Part shown: in pieces, positions 9,860 through 18,531 of the stretch
How the letters are laid out: each line of letters begins with the position of its first letter
Numbering within the stretch: position 1 is the first letter of the stretch
NCBI RefSeq assembly: GCF_028609885.1
Contig: NZ_CP063195.1
Coordinates: 1,116,001 to 1,180,000, forward strand
Reading direction: 5' to 3'
Length of the DNA stretch: 64,000 bases
DNA from: Corynebacterium jeikeium
GTDB taxonomy: Bacteria > Actinomycetota > Actinomycetes > Mycobacteriales > Mycobacteriaceae
Made by a program: the position numbers and the translations under genes
The notes under the pieces: model-generated
Told to the model about the DNA's origin: nothing
What the model saw: the letters and a program-made list of their open reading frames with translations, nothing else
Database searches by the model: none

Positions 9860-10332
9860 GCTTCGCAGACGGCCTCGGCCTGGCTGGCCACGAACATATC
9901 GTCGGCATCCAGGTCCACGGCCAGCTTCTCCACCAGGGCGAGCAGATCCTTGATTTCCTCGTCCTCCAGCAGCGCGTCCTCGTGGCGGGCGGAGAGCTCC
10001 TTCAGCTTCTCTATGTGCTGGTTGATTACGGCGGCGATCGCCAGGGTGGTTGCGGTGGGCTGCTCGTCCGCGCCCTCCTCAGTGTTCTGCAGGCGCAGGG
10101 AGGCGGCGATTTTTGTCAGCTCTGCTTCGCTGCTTGCGGCCACGGACTGTGCGGCCTGCAGCATGCCGTCGACGATGGCCTGTGCGTCGTCCACCGCAGA
10201 CTCCGGGTACGGGGCTTCCCAAAACTCACGATCCTCGTCGCGCAGGTAGCTGCCTGTCGCCATTTGGCGCAGGTTGTCGAGGAACTCTTCGCGGGCAGAC
10301 GTGGTGGCTGTGCTCAGCTGTGTGGTGCTCAT
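9856..10332 (-). CDS. hypothetical acidic protein
   Basis: A 158-residue, strongly acidic and Ala-rich protein with no recognised domain, signal peptide or membrane segment. It is predicted mostly helical, with Ala/Glu/Leu stretches at about 55-90 and 105-150. The start ATG at 10332 opens MSTTQLSTATTSAREEFLDN. It lies between mshC upstream (24 bases) on the same strand and the thioesterase gene, with which it overlaps by 4 bases at the stops. Function unknown. Confidence 0.65.
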   Translation of the reverse strand: MSTTQLSTATTSAREEFLDNLRQMATGSYLRDEDREFWEAPYPESAVDDAQAIVDGMLQAAQSVAASSEAELTKIAASLRLQNTEEGADEQPTATTLAIAAVINQHIEKLKELSARHEDALLEDEEIKDLLALVEKLAVDLDADDMFVASQAEAVCEA

Positions 10333-10356
10333 AAGAGACAGTTTGCCCTGTGTGAG

Positions 10357-11604
10357 CTAGAGTCGCACGCCCAGCAGTGCATCGATTGCGGTTTTTATTT
10401 CTGACGCCGCAGCCTCGTCCCCTGCCGCCCCCGCCTTTGTGTCTGCGGCCCAGCCGTCGAGAGCATCTAGAGCCGCCGCCGTGTCGAGGTCATTGGCCAG
10501 GTGGCCGCGCACGGTGGCGACCAGCTCGCGGGCCTCATCCAGGGGGGTGGAACCTGTGGCCAGGGCGGCCCGCCAGCTGGCCAGGCGATGCTCGGCGTGC
10601 GCCAGCACGTCGTTGGTCCAGTCGCGATCCTGGCGATAGTGACCCGCGTACACGCCCAGGCGGATGGCCGCGGGCTCGTGGCCGGCGGCGGTGAGCTTGG
10701 AGACGAACACGAGGTTGCCCAGCGACTTGCTCATCTTGGTACCGTCCAGGCCGATCATGCCGGTGTGGACGTAGTGGTGGGCCATGCGGTCCACCCCGTG
10801 AGCGGCTTCGGCGTGGGTGGCGGAGAACTCGTGGTGCGGGAAGCGCAGGTCGCTGCCGCCGCCCTGGATCGCAAAGGGAGCTCCCAGGCGGTTCACGGCA
10901 ATGGCCGAGCACTCGATGTGCCAGCCGGGGCGGCCGGGGCCGAAGGGAGAGTCCCACTTCGGTTCTCCTTCGCGGTGTGCGCGCCACAGTAGCGCGTCCA
11001 TCGGGTGGCGCTTGCCGGGGCGCTCTGGGTCTCCCCCACGCTCGGCGAAGAATTCCGCCATCTGCTCTTCGCTGTAGCGGGACTCGTATCCGAACTGCGG
11101 CAGGAAGGTGTAGTCGGCGTAGATGTCCGGGTACTCGTCGCCCTCCAGCTGGTAGGCGGCGCCGACCTCCAGGAGCTTGGCCACCATCTCGATGACCTCG
11201 TCGATGGATTCCATCGCGCCGATGTAGTCGCGCGGCGGGATGACCGCCAGGTCCTCCATGTCGGAGCGGAACAGGTCGATCTGGCTAGTGCCCAGATCCT
11301 GCCAATCCACCCCGTCCCGCTCGGCGCGCTCAAACAGTGGATCGTCGACGTCGGTGATGTTCTGCACGTAGTGCACGCCATGGCCGCCCGCGCGCAGGTA
11401 GCGGTGGATCAGGTCGAAGGTCAGGTAGGTGGCTGCGTGGCCCAGGTGGGTGGAGTCATACGGGGTAATGCCGCAGACGTACATCCCCACCTCCCCGGCG
11501 GGAATCTCGACGGGTTTCACCACGTCGTCGGCGGTGTCGTACAGGCGAAGCTGCGGGGCTTCACCCGGCAGCTGTGGGACTTCCGGTTCGGGCCAAGAGT
11601 GCAT
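10357..11604 (-). CDS. mshC: cysteine--glucosaminyl-inositol ligase MshC (mycothiol synthesis)
   Basis: MshC uses ATP to attach cysteine to GlcN-inositol, the penultimate step of mycothiol synthesis. The 415-residue protein is a class I cysteinyl-tRNA synthetase homologue: HLGH at residues 53-56 and KMSKS at 290-294 are the ATP signatures, and C44, C232 and H257 match the zinc site. It lacks the anticodon-binding domain of true CysRS. The start ATG at 11604 was chosen because TAGAAT lies 8 bases upstream; the first three bases of that hexamer are the uppP stop codon, so mshC has its own promoter inside the end of uppP. Confidence 0.92.
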   Translation of the reverse strand: MHSWPEPEVPQLPGEAPQLRLYDTADDVVKPVEIPAGEVGMYVCGITPYDSTHLGHAATYLTFDLIHRYLRAGGHGVHYVQNITDVDDPLFERAERDGVDWQDLGTSQIDLFRSDMEDLAVIPPRDYIGAMESIDEVIEMVAKLLEVGAAYQLEGDEYPDIYADYTFLPQFGYESRYSEEQMAEFFAERGGDPERPGKRHPMDALLWRAHREGEPKWDSPFGPGRPGWHIECSAIAVNRLGAPFAIQGGGSDLRFPHHEFSATHAEAAHGVDRMAHHYVHTGMIGLDGTKMSKSLGNLVFVSKLTAAGHEPAAIRLGVYAGHYRQDRDWTNDVLAHAEHRLASWRAALATGSTPLDEARELVATVRGHLANDLDTAAALDALDGWAADTKAGAAGDEAAASEIKTAIDALLGVRL

Positions 11605-11612
11605 GGGTTTCG

Positions 11613-11618
11613 ATTCTA
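11613..11618 (-). promoter_or_regulatory. -10 element of leaderless mshC promoter
   Basis: TAGAAT on the minus strand, 8 bases before the mshC ATG. The TAG is also the stop codon of uppP. Confidence 0.6.
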
Positions 11619-12488
11619 GGCTGGCAGTACCCCGAATGCGAGCAGGGCCATGACCGCCAGGCCCAGCGGGATGCGCCACAGCGCAAACCAGGCAAACGAG
11701 TGGTTGGCCACGAACTTCAGCAGCCAGGCGATAGACGCATAGCCCACGGCAAAGGCAATCGCCGTGCCCACGAACAACTGGGCGCCCGAGGCGGCCTGTC
11801 CGGCGTCGGGGCTAAAGGCGTCAGGAAGCGAGAAAAGCCCCGAGGCCAGCACGGCAGGGATGGCGAGCAGGAAAGAGTAACGGGTGGCGACCTCGCGATC
11901 CAGGTTCAGGAACAGGCCGGCGGAGACCGTGCCGCCGGAGCGGGAAACACCCGGGATGAGCGCCAGGCACTGCGCGAAGCCCATGATCACCGAATCGCGC
12001 ATGGTCAGCTGGTCGAAGCTGCGCTCGCGGCGGCCCATGCGCTCGGCGAGGATGAAGACGAAGGAGAACAGCACCAGCATCGTGGCGGTGATCCAGAGGT
12101 TGCGCAGGTTATCTCGGATCAGGTCCTTGCCCAGGTAGCCCAGGACGGCCACGGGCAGGGTGCCGACGATGACCATCCAGCCCATCCGGTAGTCGAAGCT
12201 TTCCCGGTGAATGCGGCGGCCGTGCTTTCCGGTGAGGTCGGTGAGCCACTCCCACACGCCCTTGCACCAGGCGCTGGCGATGTTCCAGATGTCCTTGGCG
12301 AAGAACACCAGCACTGCCAGTTCTGTGCCCAACTGGATAACGGCCGTGAATGACGCGCCGGCATCTTCGCCCCACAACAGGGTGGAAAAGATGCGCAGGT
12401 GGCCGGACGAAGACACAGGTAGGAACTCCGTCAGGCCTTGGATAAGCGACAGAATGATCGTCTGCGCCCAAGTCATATCTGTAGTCAT
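11616..12488 (-). CDS. uppP: undecaprenyl-diphosphatase UppP (BacA)
   Basis: This integral membrane phosphatase recycles undecaprenyl diphosphate for cell-wall synthesis. The 290-residue product has the two UppP signatures: [14 protein letters not shown] at residues 18-31 and PGVSRSGGT at 179-187, set in about eight hydrophobic segments. The start is ATG at 12488, with TAGGCT 8 bases before it; a second in-frame ATG (12476) is 4 codons inside. It diverges from the lipoprotein gene. Confidence 0.94.
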   Translation of the reverse strand: MTTDMTWAQTIILSLIQGLTEFLPVSSSGHLRIFSTLLWGEDAGASFTAVIQLGTELAVLVFFAKDIWNIASAWCKGVWEWLTDLTGKHGRRIHRESFDYRMGWMVIVGTLPVAVLGYLGKDLIRDNLRNLWITATMLVLFSFVFILAERMGRRERSFDQLTMRDSVIMGFAQCLALIPGVSRSGGTVSAGLFLNLDREVATRYSFLLAIPAVLASGLFSLPDAFSPDAGQAASGAQLFVGTAIAFAVGYASIAWLLKFVANHSFAWFALWRIPLGLAVMALLAFGVLPA

Positions 12489-12496
12489 GGGGATTA

Positions 12497-12502
12497 AGCC
12501 TA
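12497..12502 (-). promoter_or_regulatory. -10 element of leaderless uppP promoter
   Basis: TAGGCT on the minus strand, 8 bases before ATG 12488. There is no Shine-Dalgarno sequence. Confidence 0.6.
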
Positions 12503-12544
12503 GTCCTTCTCCCCCGCCTTGAAAGAGTGACGTGGCCGGACTGG

Positions 12545-12550
12545 TAGCGT
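12545..12550 (+). promoter_or_regulatory. -10 element of leaderless lipoprotein promoter
   Basis: TAGCGT, 8 bases before GTG 12559. It decides the start among several clustered GTG codons. Confidence 0.5.
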
Positions 12551-12558
12551 TAGAACTT

Positions 12559-13680
12559 GTGAATGTGCACGTCAATCGCTTTAGCCGAACCCTCTGTGTG
12601 ACCGCCACTGCCGCCCTGGCTCTGGGGGCACTTACTGCCTGTGGATCCGACGATCCGGTAGACAACGCGCCCGTTGCCGGTGAGCTCGCGCAGCCACAGG
12701 ACTCCCCTGATAGCTCCTCCGGCCTGGGCGAGCAGATCAAGCTGGATGCGCCTACCCTCGGGGCCGCGCGCATCGGCCTTTCTGCCGACGAGAACGCGCC
12801 GGGGGCGAACCAGGTTGCGATACTTACGAAGGGCAAGGTGCACTTTATTGACGCCACCAGCCCCAAGGACGAGCCGCGTCAGGTAGATGTCGACGATTCC
12901 TGCGATAACATCTCCACCACCGCAACCGGCGTGGCCGTGGCCTGCCAGGACAAGGCCATCGAGCTGGGGCCGGACGGCAAGGAAACCCGCAGCCTAGACG
13001 TGGACGGCAAGGTGACCACCGTGACCTTCCTGGATAATGGCAAGGCCGTGCTGGGCAAGGCGGGCGAGGACAAGGCGCGCTTCTACGACAAGGACGGCAA
13101 CGAGACCGGGGAGGCGATCGTGAGCCGCAGCCTGGACGAGGCCGTTCTGGTCAAGCCGCACGGCCGCGGACAGCGCGCCGCGCTGATCGACCGGGGGCAG
13201 ACCAGCATCAACGACGTGGACGTGGACGATGGTTCGCTGAACGCTTCCCTGCGCATCGGGCAGGGCGTGGGTCAGGTGGCCACCGGGCGCGGCGACGACG
13301 GCGTGGTGGTTGCCAGCGACGAGCGCCAGGACCAGATGTTGATTTACACCATGAACGACGTCGTGCGCCTGCATCAAGCGACCCCCACGAAGGCCTCCCC
13401 GTGGGGCGTGGCGTGGGATGCGAAGCGCCAGCTGGCCTGGGTGAGCTCGACCGGGGAAAACAAGCTGACGTCCTTCCGCATCGACAGTGGCGCGCCCGTG
13501 AAGGTCGCCGAAGTCGACGCGCCGAGCAAGGTGCGCGAGGTTTTGGACGCCGCCAACGGCGCGTTGGTGCTAGTCACAGAAGACGGAAAGGTCAGTGTGT
13601 ACAGCGCGCAGAAGGTGGATGACGCGGTGCAGGACAAGCAGACGACGCCGGACGACGAATACCCGGCGGAGAAGGAATAA
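12559..13680 (+). CDS. secreted lipoprotein, possible beta-propeller
   Basis: A 373-residue protein with a signal peptide ending in the lipobox LTAC (Cys at about residue 28), so it should be lipid-anchored outside the membrane. The mature part has a short Asp/Gly/Pro/Ser-rich linker and then repeated strands of the type [15 protein letters not shown] and [11 protein letters not shown], suggesting a YVTN/WD-like propeller. No catalytic motif is seen. The C terminus is acidic and polar. The start GTG at 12559 is set by the -10 element; GTG at 12565 is an alternative. It is followed by pyrD after 14 bases. Function unknown. Confidence 0.75.
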   Translation: MNVHVNRFSRTLCVTATAALALGALTACGSDDPVDNAPVAGELAQPQDSPDSSSGLGEQIKLDAPTLGAARIGLSADENAPGANQVAILTKGKVHFIDATSPKDEPRQVDVDDSCDNISTTATGVAVACQDKAIELGPDGKETRSLDVDGKVTTVTFLDNGKAVLGKAGEDKARFYDKDGNETGEAIVSRSLDEAVLVKPHGRGQRAALIDRGQTSINDVDVDDGSLNASLRIGQGVGQVATGRGDDGVVVASDERQDQMLIYTMNDVVRLHQATPTKASPWGVAWDAKRQLAWVSSTGENKLTSFRIDSGAPVKVAEVDAPSKVREVLDAANGALVLVTEDGKVSVYSAQKVDDAVQDKQTTPDDEYPAEKE

Positions 13681-13694
13681 AAAGGGGATCAGAA

Positions 13695-14798
13695 ATGCTG
13701 AAGAAGATTCGTCACGGCGCCTACCAGGTGGCGCTGAAGGGAATGTTTACCCTGCGCCCGGAGCGCATCCACGGGCTGATGTCCCGCGGGCTGCAGCAGG
13801 TGGCGGGCTCCAGGGCTGCCCTGTCTGCGATGGACGGCGCTCTGGCCGTGCACGATGACGCGCTGAGCCAGCAGATCGCCGGGCTCACCTTCCCGCGTCC
13901 GCTCGGTTTGGCCGCGGGCTTCGACAAGGACGCCAAGGAGGTCGACGCCTGGGGACCGCTGGGCTTCGGTTTCGCAGAAATCGGCACCGTCACTGCCCTG
14001 GCACAGCCGGGAAACCCCACCCCGCGCCTGTTCCGTCTGCCGAAGGACAAGGCCATTCTCAACCGCATGGGCTTCAATAACGAGGGCTCCCGTGCGGCGG
14101 CTATGCGCCTGCAGAAGCGCAGCACGGACATCCCGGTGGGTGCGAACCTGGGCAAGTCCAAGCTGGTGGCCGCTGAGATTGCGGATCGCGACTACCGCGA
14201 GTCCGCCAAGGCCATCGGCGGGGTGGCCGACTACCTGGTGATCAACGTCTCCTCCCCCAACACGCCTGGACTGCGCGATCTGCAGGCGGTGGAATCCCTG
14301 CGCCCGATCATCAGCGCGGTGCAGGAGGAAAGCACCCGCCCGCTGTTTGTGAAGATCGCCCCGGACTTAAGCGACGAGGACATTGACAAGGTCTGCGACC
14401 TGGCCATCGAGATGGGCGTGACGGGTCTGATCGCCACGAACACCACCATCAGCCGCGAAGGCCTGAAGACCCCGGCCCACGAGGTGGAGGCCATGGGTGC
14501 GGGCGGCATTTCGGGCGCTCCGGTGGCAGCCCGCGCGCTGGAGGTGCTGCGCCGCCTGGCGGCCCGCGCCGACGGGAAGCTGGTGCTGATCGGAGTGGGT
14601 GGCATCGACACCCCGCGGGCGGCGTGGGAGCGCATCGCCGCCGGCGCCAGCCTGATCCAGGGCTACACGCCGTTCATCTACGGCGGCCCGGACTGGATCC
14701 GCGAGATCCACCAGGGCCTGTCTGCACAGTTGAAAGCCCACGGCCTGGAGAATATCTCGCAGGCCGTGGGCAGCGGGTTGCCGTGGGTGGACGCTTAG
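13695..14798 (+). CDS. pyrD: dihydroorotate dehydrogenase (quinone), class 2
   Basis: A membrane-associated flavoenzyme oxidising dihydroorotate to orotate in pyrimidine synthesis, with quinone as acceptor. The 367-residue length and N-terminal helical extension (residues 1-50) mark class 2. The motif NVSSPNTPGLR near residue 185 carries the catalytic Ser of class 2 rather than the Cys of class 1; FMN-binding GVGGI and GYTPFIYGGP occur near the C terminus. The start ATG follows AAGGGG by 8 bases. The TAG stop abuts the TAG of the convergent PEBP gene in the palindrome TAGCTA. Confidence 0.95.
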   Translation: MLKKIRHGAYQVALKGMFTLRPERIHGLMSRGLQQVAGSRAALSAMDGALAVHDDALSQQIAGLTFPRPLGLAAGFDKDAKEVDAWGPLGFGFAEIGTVTALAQPGNPTPRLFRLPKDKAILNRMGFNNEGSRAAAMRLQKRSTDIPVGANLGKSKLVAAEIADRDYRESAKAIGGVADYLVINVSSPNTPGLRDLQAVESLRPIISAVQEESTRPLFVKIAPDLSDEDIDKVCDLAIEMGVTGLIATNTTISREGLKTPAHEVEAMGAGGISGAPVAARALEVLRRLAARADGKLVLIGVGGIDTPRAAWERIAAGASLIQGYTPFIYGGPDWIREIHQGLSAQLKAHGLENISQAVGSGLPWVDA

Positions 14799-15356
14799 CT
14801 AGTTTTCGGCCCAGCCCCAGATGATGCCTCGGGCGGTGGCCTTGAAGTTCAAGTTAAAGCCCAGGACGGTCGGGGTCTGGCGGTCGTCGATGTCCAGCTC
14901 CTCGTCTACCGCGTGGACGGCGAACAGGTAGCGGTGCGGACCGTGGCCAGCCGGCGGGTTGGCGCCGTAGTAGCCCCAGGAACGGCTGTCGCCGCGCAAT
15001 GCCACTGCCCCCTTGGGCAGGCCGCTAAGGTCTTCGTTGCCAGCTCCTAGCTGCAGGGAGGTTACATCCGCCGGGATGTTAAAGACGGCCCAGTGCCAGA
15101 AGCCGCTGGCCGTAGGGGCGTCCGGATCAAAACAGGTAACCGCGTAAGTCTTCGTGCCCTCCGGGCCTGCAGACCAGCTCAGCTGGGGCGAGACATCGTT
15201 GCCCCCCAGCTGCTCCTCGGGCAGGCGATCGCCGTCGGCGAAGGTCTCACTGGTGACCTCCAGCGTGGGCAGGTCCGTCAGTGGCGCGTAAGGATCCGGG
15301 CCGGGGAAACGGTCGTCGATGTAAGTGGGCTGGTGCTGTGCGTTGTTATCGGACAT
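14799..15356 (-). CDS. YbhB/YbcL-family PEBP protein
   Basis: A 185-residue phosphatidylethanolamine-binding-protein fold (Raf kinase inhibitor-like). Signatures are FDPDAPTASGFWHWAVFNIP at about 82-101 and the ligand loop GPHRYLFAVHAVD later. No signal peptide is seen, so it is likely cytoplasmic. Bacterial members have no settled function. The start ATG at 15356 has TAGCGT 6 bases upstream. Confidence 0.88.
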   Translation of the reverse strand: MSDNNAQHQPTYIDDRFPGPDPYAPLTDLPTLEVTSETFADGDRLPEEQLGGNDVSPQLSWSAGPEGTKTYAVTCFDPDAPTASGFWHWAVFNIPADVTSLQLGAGNEDLSGLPKGAVALRGDSRSWGYYGANPPAGHGPHRYLFAVHAVDEELDIDDRQTPTVLGFNLNFKATARGIIWGWAEN

Positions 15357-15362
15357 AGCACC

Positions 15363-15368
15363 ACGCTA
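15363..15368 (-). promoter_or_regulatory. -10 element of leaderless PEBP promoter
   Basis: TAGCGT on the minus strand, 6 bases before ATG 15356. The spacing is at the short end for a leaderless start. Confidence 0.45.
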
Positions 15369-15478
15369 GTCAAAGCTTTGGGCGAGCGCACTAAAGTGCT
15401 TATCCAGATACAAGTAACTCCCCCTGACCTGTGTATTTGTGTAAATCACTGGCTTGGCATTAAAGTGGCGGGAGTTGC

Positions 15479-15495
15479 CACCACTTACTGTGGTG
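15479..15495 (+). repeat. inverted repeat upstream of tRNA-Leu
   Basis: CACCAC-TTACT-GTGGTG, a perfect 6-base-pair hairpin 12 bases before the tRNA 5' end. It could be part of the promoter region or a processing structure in the precursor. Confidence 0.4.
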
Positions 15496-15507
15496 TGCGC
15501 AACCCAA

Positions 15508-15593
15508 GTCCGGGTGGCGGAATGGCAGACGCGCTAGCTTGAGGTGCTAGTGTCCTATTAACGGACGTGGGGGTTCAAGTCCCCCTCCGGACA
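15508..15593 (+). tRNA. leuU: tRNA-Leu (anticodon GAG)
   Basis: An 86-base class II tRNA. The acceptor stem GTCCGGG pairs with TCCGGAC, the discriminator is A as expected for Leu, the anticodon stem CTAGC/GCTAG encloses the loop TTGAGGT (anticodon GAG), a long variable arm follows, and the T arm is GGGGG-TTCAAGT-CCCCC. CCA is not encoded. An ATG of a protein gene begins only 4 bases after the discriminator. The symbol is conventional only. Confidence 0.96.
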
Positions 15594-15597
15594 CAAC

Positions 15598-16305
15598 ATG
15601 AAAATCCCACGCTTTGTAGGCCACGCCTTTAGCGCGTGGTGGGGGCTAAAGCTGCGGTACCGCTTCTTAAGCGTCCTCGTTCCGATCCTGCTGGTCGCTT
15701 TCGTCTACTTCGTCCCGAAACCTGCGGTCGAGGATATTCGTACCTGGGTGGCCTCCACGGGCGCTTGGGCGCCGCTGACTTTTGTGGTGCTGTTGGTCGC
15801 TTTTACCCAGCTGCCGCTCCCCCGCACGATCTGGACTATCGCCGCGGGCGTGATGTTCGGGTCCCTGTGGGGCTCGGTGCTGGCGCTGGTGGGCGTGGGT
15901 GCCTCTGCCGCGCTGTCGCTGATCTTGGTGCGCGCCGTCGGTGGCAGGTGGGTGGAAAAGAAGACCCAAGATGCACAGCGCATCCAGTTTCTGCAGGAAA
16001 GGATCGCCGAGCGCGGCTGGATCGCCGTGCTGGGGCTGCGCATGGTTCCGGCAATCCCCTTTTCGCTGCTGAATTACGCCTGTGGGTTGAGCCGCATCCC
16101 GTTTGTGCCCTATGTGCTGGCTACGATCGTGGGCTCTGCGCCGAATACTATCGCCACGGCTATGGCCTCCGATGCGCTCGCTACGGGTGGGCAGCCGTGG
16201 ATCTTGCTACTCAGCGTTGTGGTGGTGTGCGCCGGTTTCGCGCTCGCTGCGAACGAGATTCGACTCTGGCGCCAGCTGCGCAAAGCCAATGAAGTAGGTT
16301 TATAG
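15598..16305 (+). CDS. TVP38/TMEM64 (DedA-like) membrane protein
   Basis: A 235-residue integral membrane protein with about five to six hydrophobic segments. The family core is visible as [20 protein letters not shown] and [20 protein letters not shown], the re-entrant-loop region of VTT/DedA proteins, which are linked to lipid scrambling and membrane homeostasis. The ATG lies 4 bases downstream of tRNA-Leu with no room for a ribosome binding site. The gene must therefore be read from the tRNA transcript or from a promoter inside the tRNA, and after 3' tRNA processing would be nearly leaderless. Confidence 0.88.
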   Translation: MKIPRFVGHAFSAWWGLKLRYRFLSVLVPILLVAFVYFVPKPAVEDIRTWVASTGAWAPLTFVVLLVAFTQLPLPRTIWTIAAGVMFGSLWGSVLALVGVGASAALSLILVRAVGGRWVEKKTQDAQRIQFLQERIAERGWIAVLGLRMVPAIPFSLLNYACGLSRIPFVPYVLATIVGSAPNTIATAMASDALATGGQPWILLLSVVVVCAGFALAANEIRLWRQLRKANEVGL

Positions 16306-16307
16306 AC

Positions 16308-16928
16308 ATGTTTGCCGTGTATGCCGCCTATCGGGGCCGTTCGCAACGCCGTGGAGAGTACGTCCGCGACGTCGCGGCGGCACTGGAGCGATCCTCGATG
16401 GTCGAGTCCGTGGAGATGAAGGGCATCGAGGACTTCGTCTGCATCGCGCCCGGCCCCGACGAGGCCGGCGGTCTGGTGATGTCTTTGCTACAGGCGGGTG
16501 ACTTCGCACTCGGCATTGGCTCGGTGGTTGCGGAGGTTGATGGGGACGCCCCGTCGTCCGTGGAAGAGACCATCGGTGCAGCCACCCGCGCGGTGACCCG
16601 CTCGCAGCGTGCGGGGGCGGTGTCGGTGCGGATTGAAAAGCCAGGCCCGGGCGGTGTGATCGCCCCGGGGCGGGCGGCCGAAGTTGCCCAGGACATCGCG
16701 GCGGCCTTCACCCTGCTGGCCCACGTGTTGGCGCGGCGCACAAAGGAGGGCCGCGAGGCCACTGCCCTGCTGCGCGCTGGGCACTTGCAAGCCGAGGCGG
16801 CAGAGATTGTGGGCATCAGCAAGCAGGCGATGAGCCAGCGGCTTGCGGCGGCGGGCTGGCATGCGGAGCAGGCCGGCTGGACCCTGGCCGTGCACATGCT
16901 GGCCAGGGCAGACGAGCTAAAGAACTAG
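16308..16928 (+). CDS. helix-turn-helix protein of unknown role
   Basis: A 206-residue protein starting 2 bases after the TVP38 gene, so the two are co-transcribed. The C-terminal part holds a clear HTH segment, GHLQAEAAEIVGISKQAMSQ (about residues 161-180), followed by RLAAAGW. The N-terminal 120 residues show no catalytic motif. The layout recalls SatD-like proteins, but I cannot confirm the family. It may be a DNA-binding regulator of this small operon. Its stop shares CTAG with the convergent SPFH gene. Confidence 0.7.
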   Translation: MFAVYAAYRGRSQRRGEYVRDVAAALERSSMVESVEMKGIEDFVCIAPGPDEAGGLVMSLLQAGDFALGIGSVVAEVDGDAPSSVEETIGAATRAVTRSQRAGAVSVRIEKPGPGGVIAPGRAAEVAQDIAAAFTLLAHVLARRTKEGREATALLRAGHLQAEAAEIVGISKQAMSQRLAAAGWHAEQAGWTLAVHMLARADELKN

Positions 16929-18052
16929 CCCTCGTTGTAGGGATTGTCGAGCGCAGCTTCGTCGACGGGCTTGTTCGCCACGGCGTTGGCGGCGGCAACG
17001 GCCTCGGCGATCTCGGGCGAGGAGGCGGTGTTAAACCAATCCTCGGAGCTCGACTCGTTGGCCTGCTCGCGAGTGGCATCGTCCACCGGCTTCGGCTCGT
17101 AGCGGAACACGCCCTCGTCGTCCTTCTTGGCCAGGGCCTTGGCGAACTGCTCCAGGGAGTCGCCGAACTGCATTGGGATCATCCAGGTCTTGTTGGCAGA
17201 GCCCTTCGCCATCTCCGGCAGCTTCTCCAGGTACTGGTAGGCCAGCACCTCGGGCGTGACCTGAGCGGACTTGATAGCCGCGTTGACCTTCTGGATGGCC
17301 TTGGCTTCACCCTGGGCCTCCAAGTAGCGGGCCGCGCGGGTACCCTCGGCGCGCAGGATGGCTGCCTGGCGCTCGGCCTCTGCGGCCAGGATGTGCGCGT
17401 GCTTTTCACCCTCAGCAGCCAGGATGCGGGCCTGCTTTTCACCCTCAGCGGTCTTGATGTCCGACTCGCGGCGACCCTCGGCGGTAAGAATCATGGCGCG
17501 CTTCTCGCGGTCCGCCTTCATCTGCATCTCCATCGATTGCTGGATGGATGCCGGCGGGTCGATGGCCTTCAGTTCCACGCGGGAGATGCGCAGGCCCCAC
17601 TTGGTGGTGGCCGCGTCCAGCTCGCCGCGCAGGCGGCGGTTGATGATCTCACGGGAAGTCAGGGTCTCCTCCAGCGTCATGCCACCAACCACGTCGCGCA
17701 GCGTGGCGACGGAGATCTGCTCCACGCCGACGATGTAGTTGTTCACGCCGTAGATGGCGCGCGCCGGGTCGTTGATCTGAAAGGTGACCACGGTATCAAT
17801 GGCGACCGTCAGGTTATCCTGCGTGATCACGGCCTGGGGAGGGAAGCTCACGACCTGCTCACGGGTATCGACCTTGTCGCGGATACGGTCGACAAAGGGA
17901 ACGAGAAGCGTCAAACCGCCGGAAACAGTGCGGGTGTACGTACCCAAGCGTTCGATAACAGCCGCCTCACCCTGTGGGATGAGGGCCACCATCTTGATGA
18001 TCACCGTAGCGATGATGAGCAGCAAGACCACCAAGAAAATTGTGAAGCTCAT
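16925..18052 (-). CDS. SPFH/Band 7 (stomatin-like) membrane protein
   Basis: A 375-residue protein of the QmcA/paraslipin group. One N-terminal membrane helix (residues 2-25) is followed by the Band 7 domain (about 25-185) and then a long Ala/Glu coiled segment with repeats of the type AEGEK-x-A-x-ILAAE (about 190-250), the usual oligomerisation region. The C-terminal tail is acidic and disordered-looking. Such proteins form membrane microdomain rings and pair with NfeD, whose gene lies 16 bases upstream. Confidence 0.92.
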   Translation of the reverse strand: MSFTIFLVVLLLIIATVIIKMVALIPQGEAAVIERLGTYTRTVSGGLTLLVPFVDRIRDKVDTREQVVSFPPQAVITQDNLTVAIDTVVTFQINDPARAIYGVNNYIVGVEQISVATLRDVVGGMTLEETLTSREIINRRLRGELDAATTKWGLRISRVELKAIDPPASIQQSMEMQMKADREKRAMILTAEGRRESDIKTAEGEKQARILAAEGEKHAHILAAEAERQAAILRAEGTRAARYLEAQGEAKAIQKVNAAIKSAQVTPEVLAYQYLEKLPEMAKGSANKTWMIPMQFGDSLEQFAKALAKKDDEGVFRYEPKPVDDATREQANESSSEDWFNTASSPEIAEAVAAANAVANKPVDEAALDNPYNEG

Positions 18053-18068
18053 AAGTCGTTAAGCCCTT

Positions 18069-18509
18069 CTATTTGTTCTTCCACACGACTGCAGTCGTGC
18101 CGTCGATGTCTATCACCTGTACGGACTCTCCCTGGGAATAAACATCCCCTGGGGTTGCCGAGCGCGCCGACCACAGCTCGCCGGCGATGCGCACCATGCC
18201 GCCGCTTTGTACTTCGGCACTAACAGCCTCAACCACCACTGCGTTCCTACCCGTCAGTTCGGCGTGGTCGAAGGTATGTTCTGAGCGTGCTTGCATAAGG
18301 CGTTTGCGCAGGATGGGCCGAATCGCCAAGATGGTCGCCAGTGAAGCCAGGCCGAAAACCAGTATTTCTGCCCATACCGGAATGTCCGCCAGCGAAATCC
18401 CGGCAGTGATCAATGCAGCCGCACTGAGCATGAGCAAGGACATATCCGCAACGAGGAGCTCGCCAAGGGCCAACACTCCCGCTGCGATTAACCAAATGAT
18501 CGGACCCAT
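18069..18509 (-). CDS. NfeD-like membrane protein
   Basis: A 146-residue short NfeD: two or three N-terminal membrane helices (residues 1-65) and a C-terminal OB-fold domain (about 85-145, ending VIDIDGTTAVVWKNK). It has no ClpP-like protease domain. It is the partner of the SPFH protein downstream; the pair is a conserved unit in bacteria. The start ATG at 18509 has TAGGAT 7 bases upstream. Confidence 0.9.
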   Translation of the reverse strand: MGPIIWLIAAGVLALGELLVADMSLLMLSAAALITAGISLADIPVWAEILVFGLASLATILAIRPILRKRLMQARSEHTFDHAELTGRNAVVVEAVSAEVQSGGMVRIAGELWSARSATPGDVYSQGESVQVIDIDGTTAVVWKNK

Positions 18510-18516
18510 AGTCAGG

Positions 18517-18522
18517 ATCCTA
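18517..18522 (-). promoter_or_regulatory. -10 element of leaderless nfeD promoter
   Basis: TAGGAT on the minus strand, 7 bases before ATG 18509, located just upstream of the nfeD start in the 22-base gap after the DUF3097 gene. Confidence 0.55.
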
Positions 18523-18531
18523 GTTGGTGTT

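Noticed and set aside
17393-18223. Plus-strand frame opposite the SPFH and NfeD genes
   Set aside because: It spans two well-supported minus-strand genes and has no recognisable protein family.
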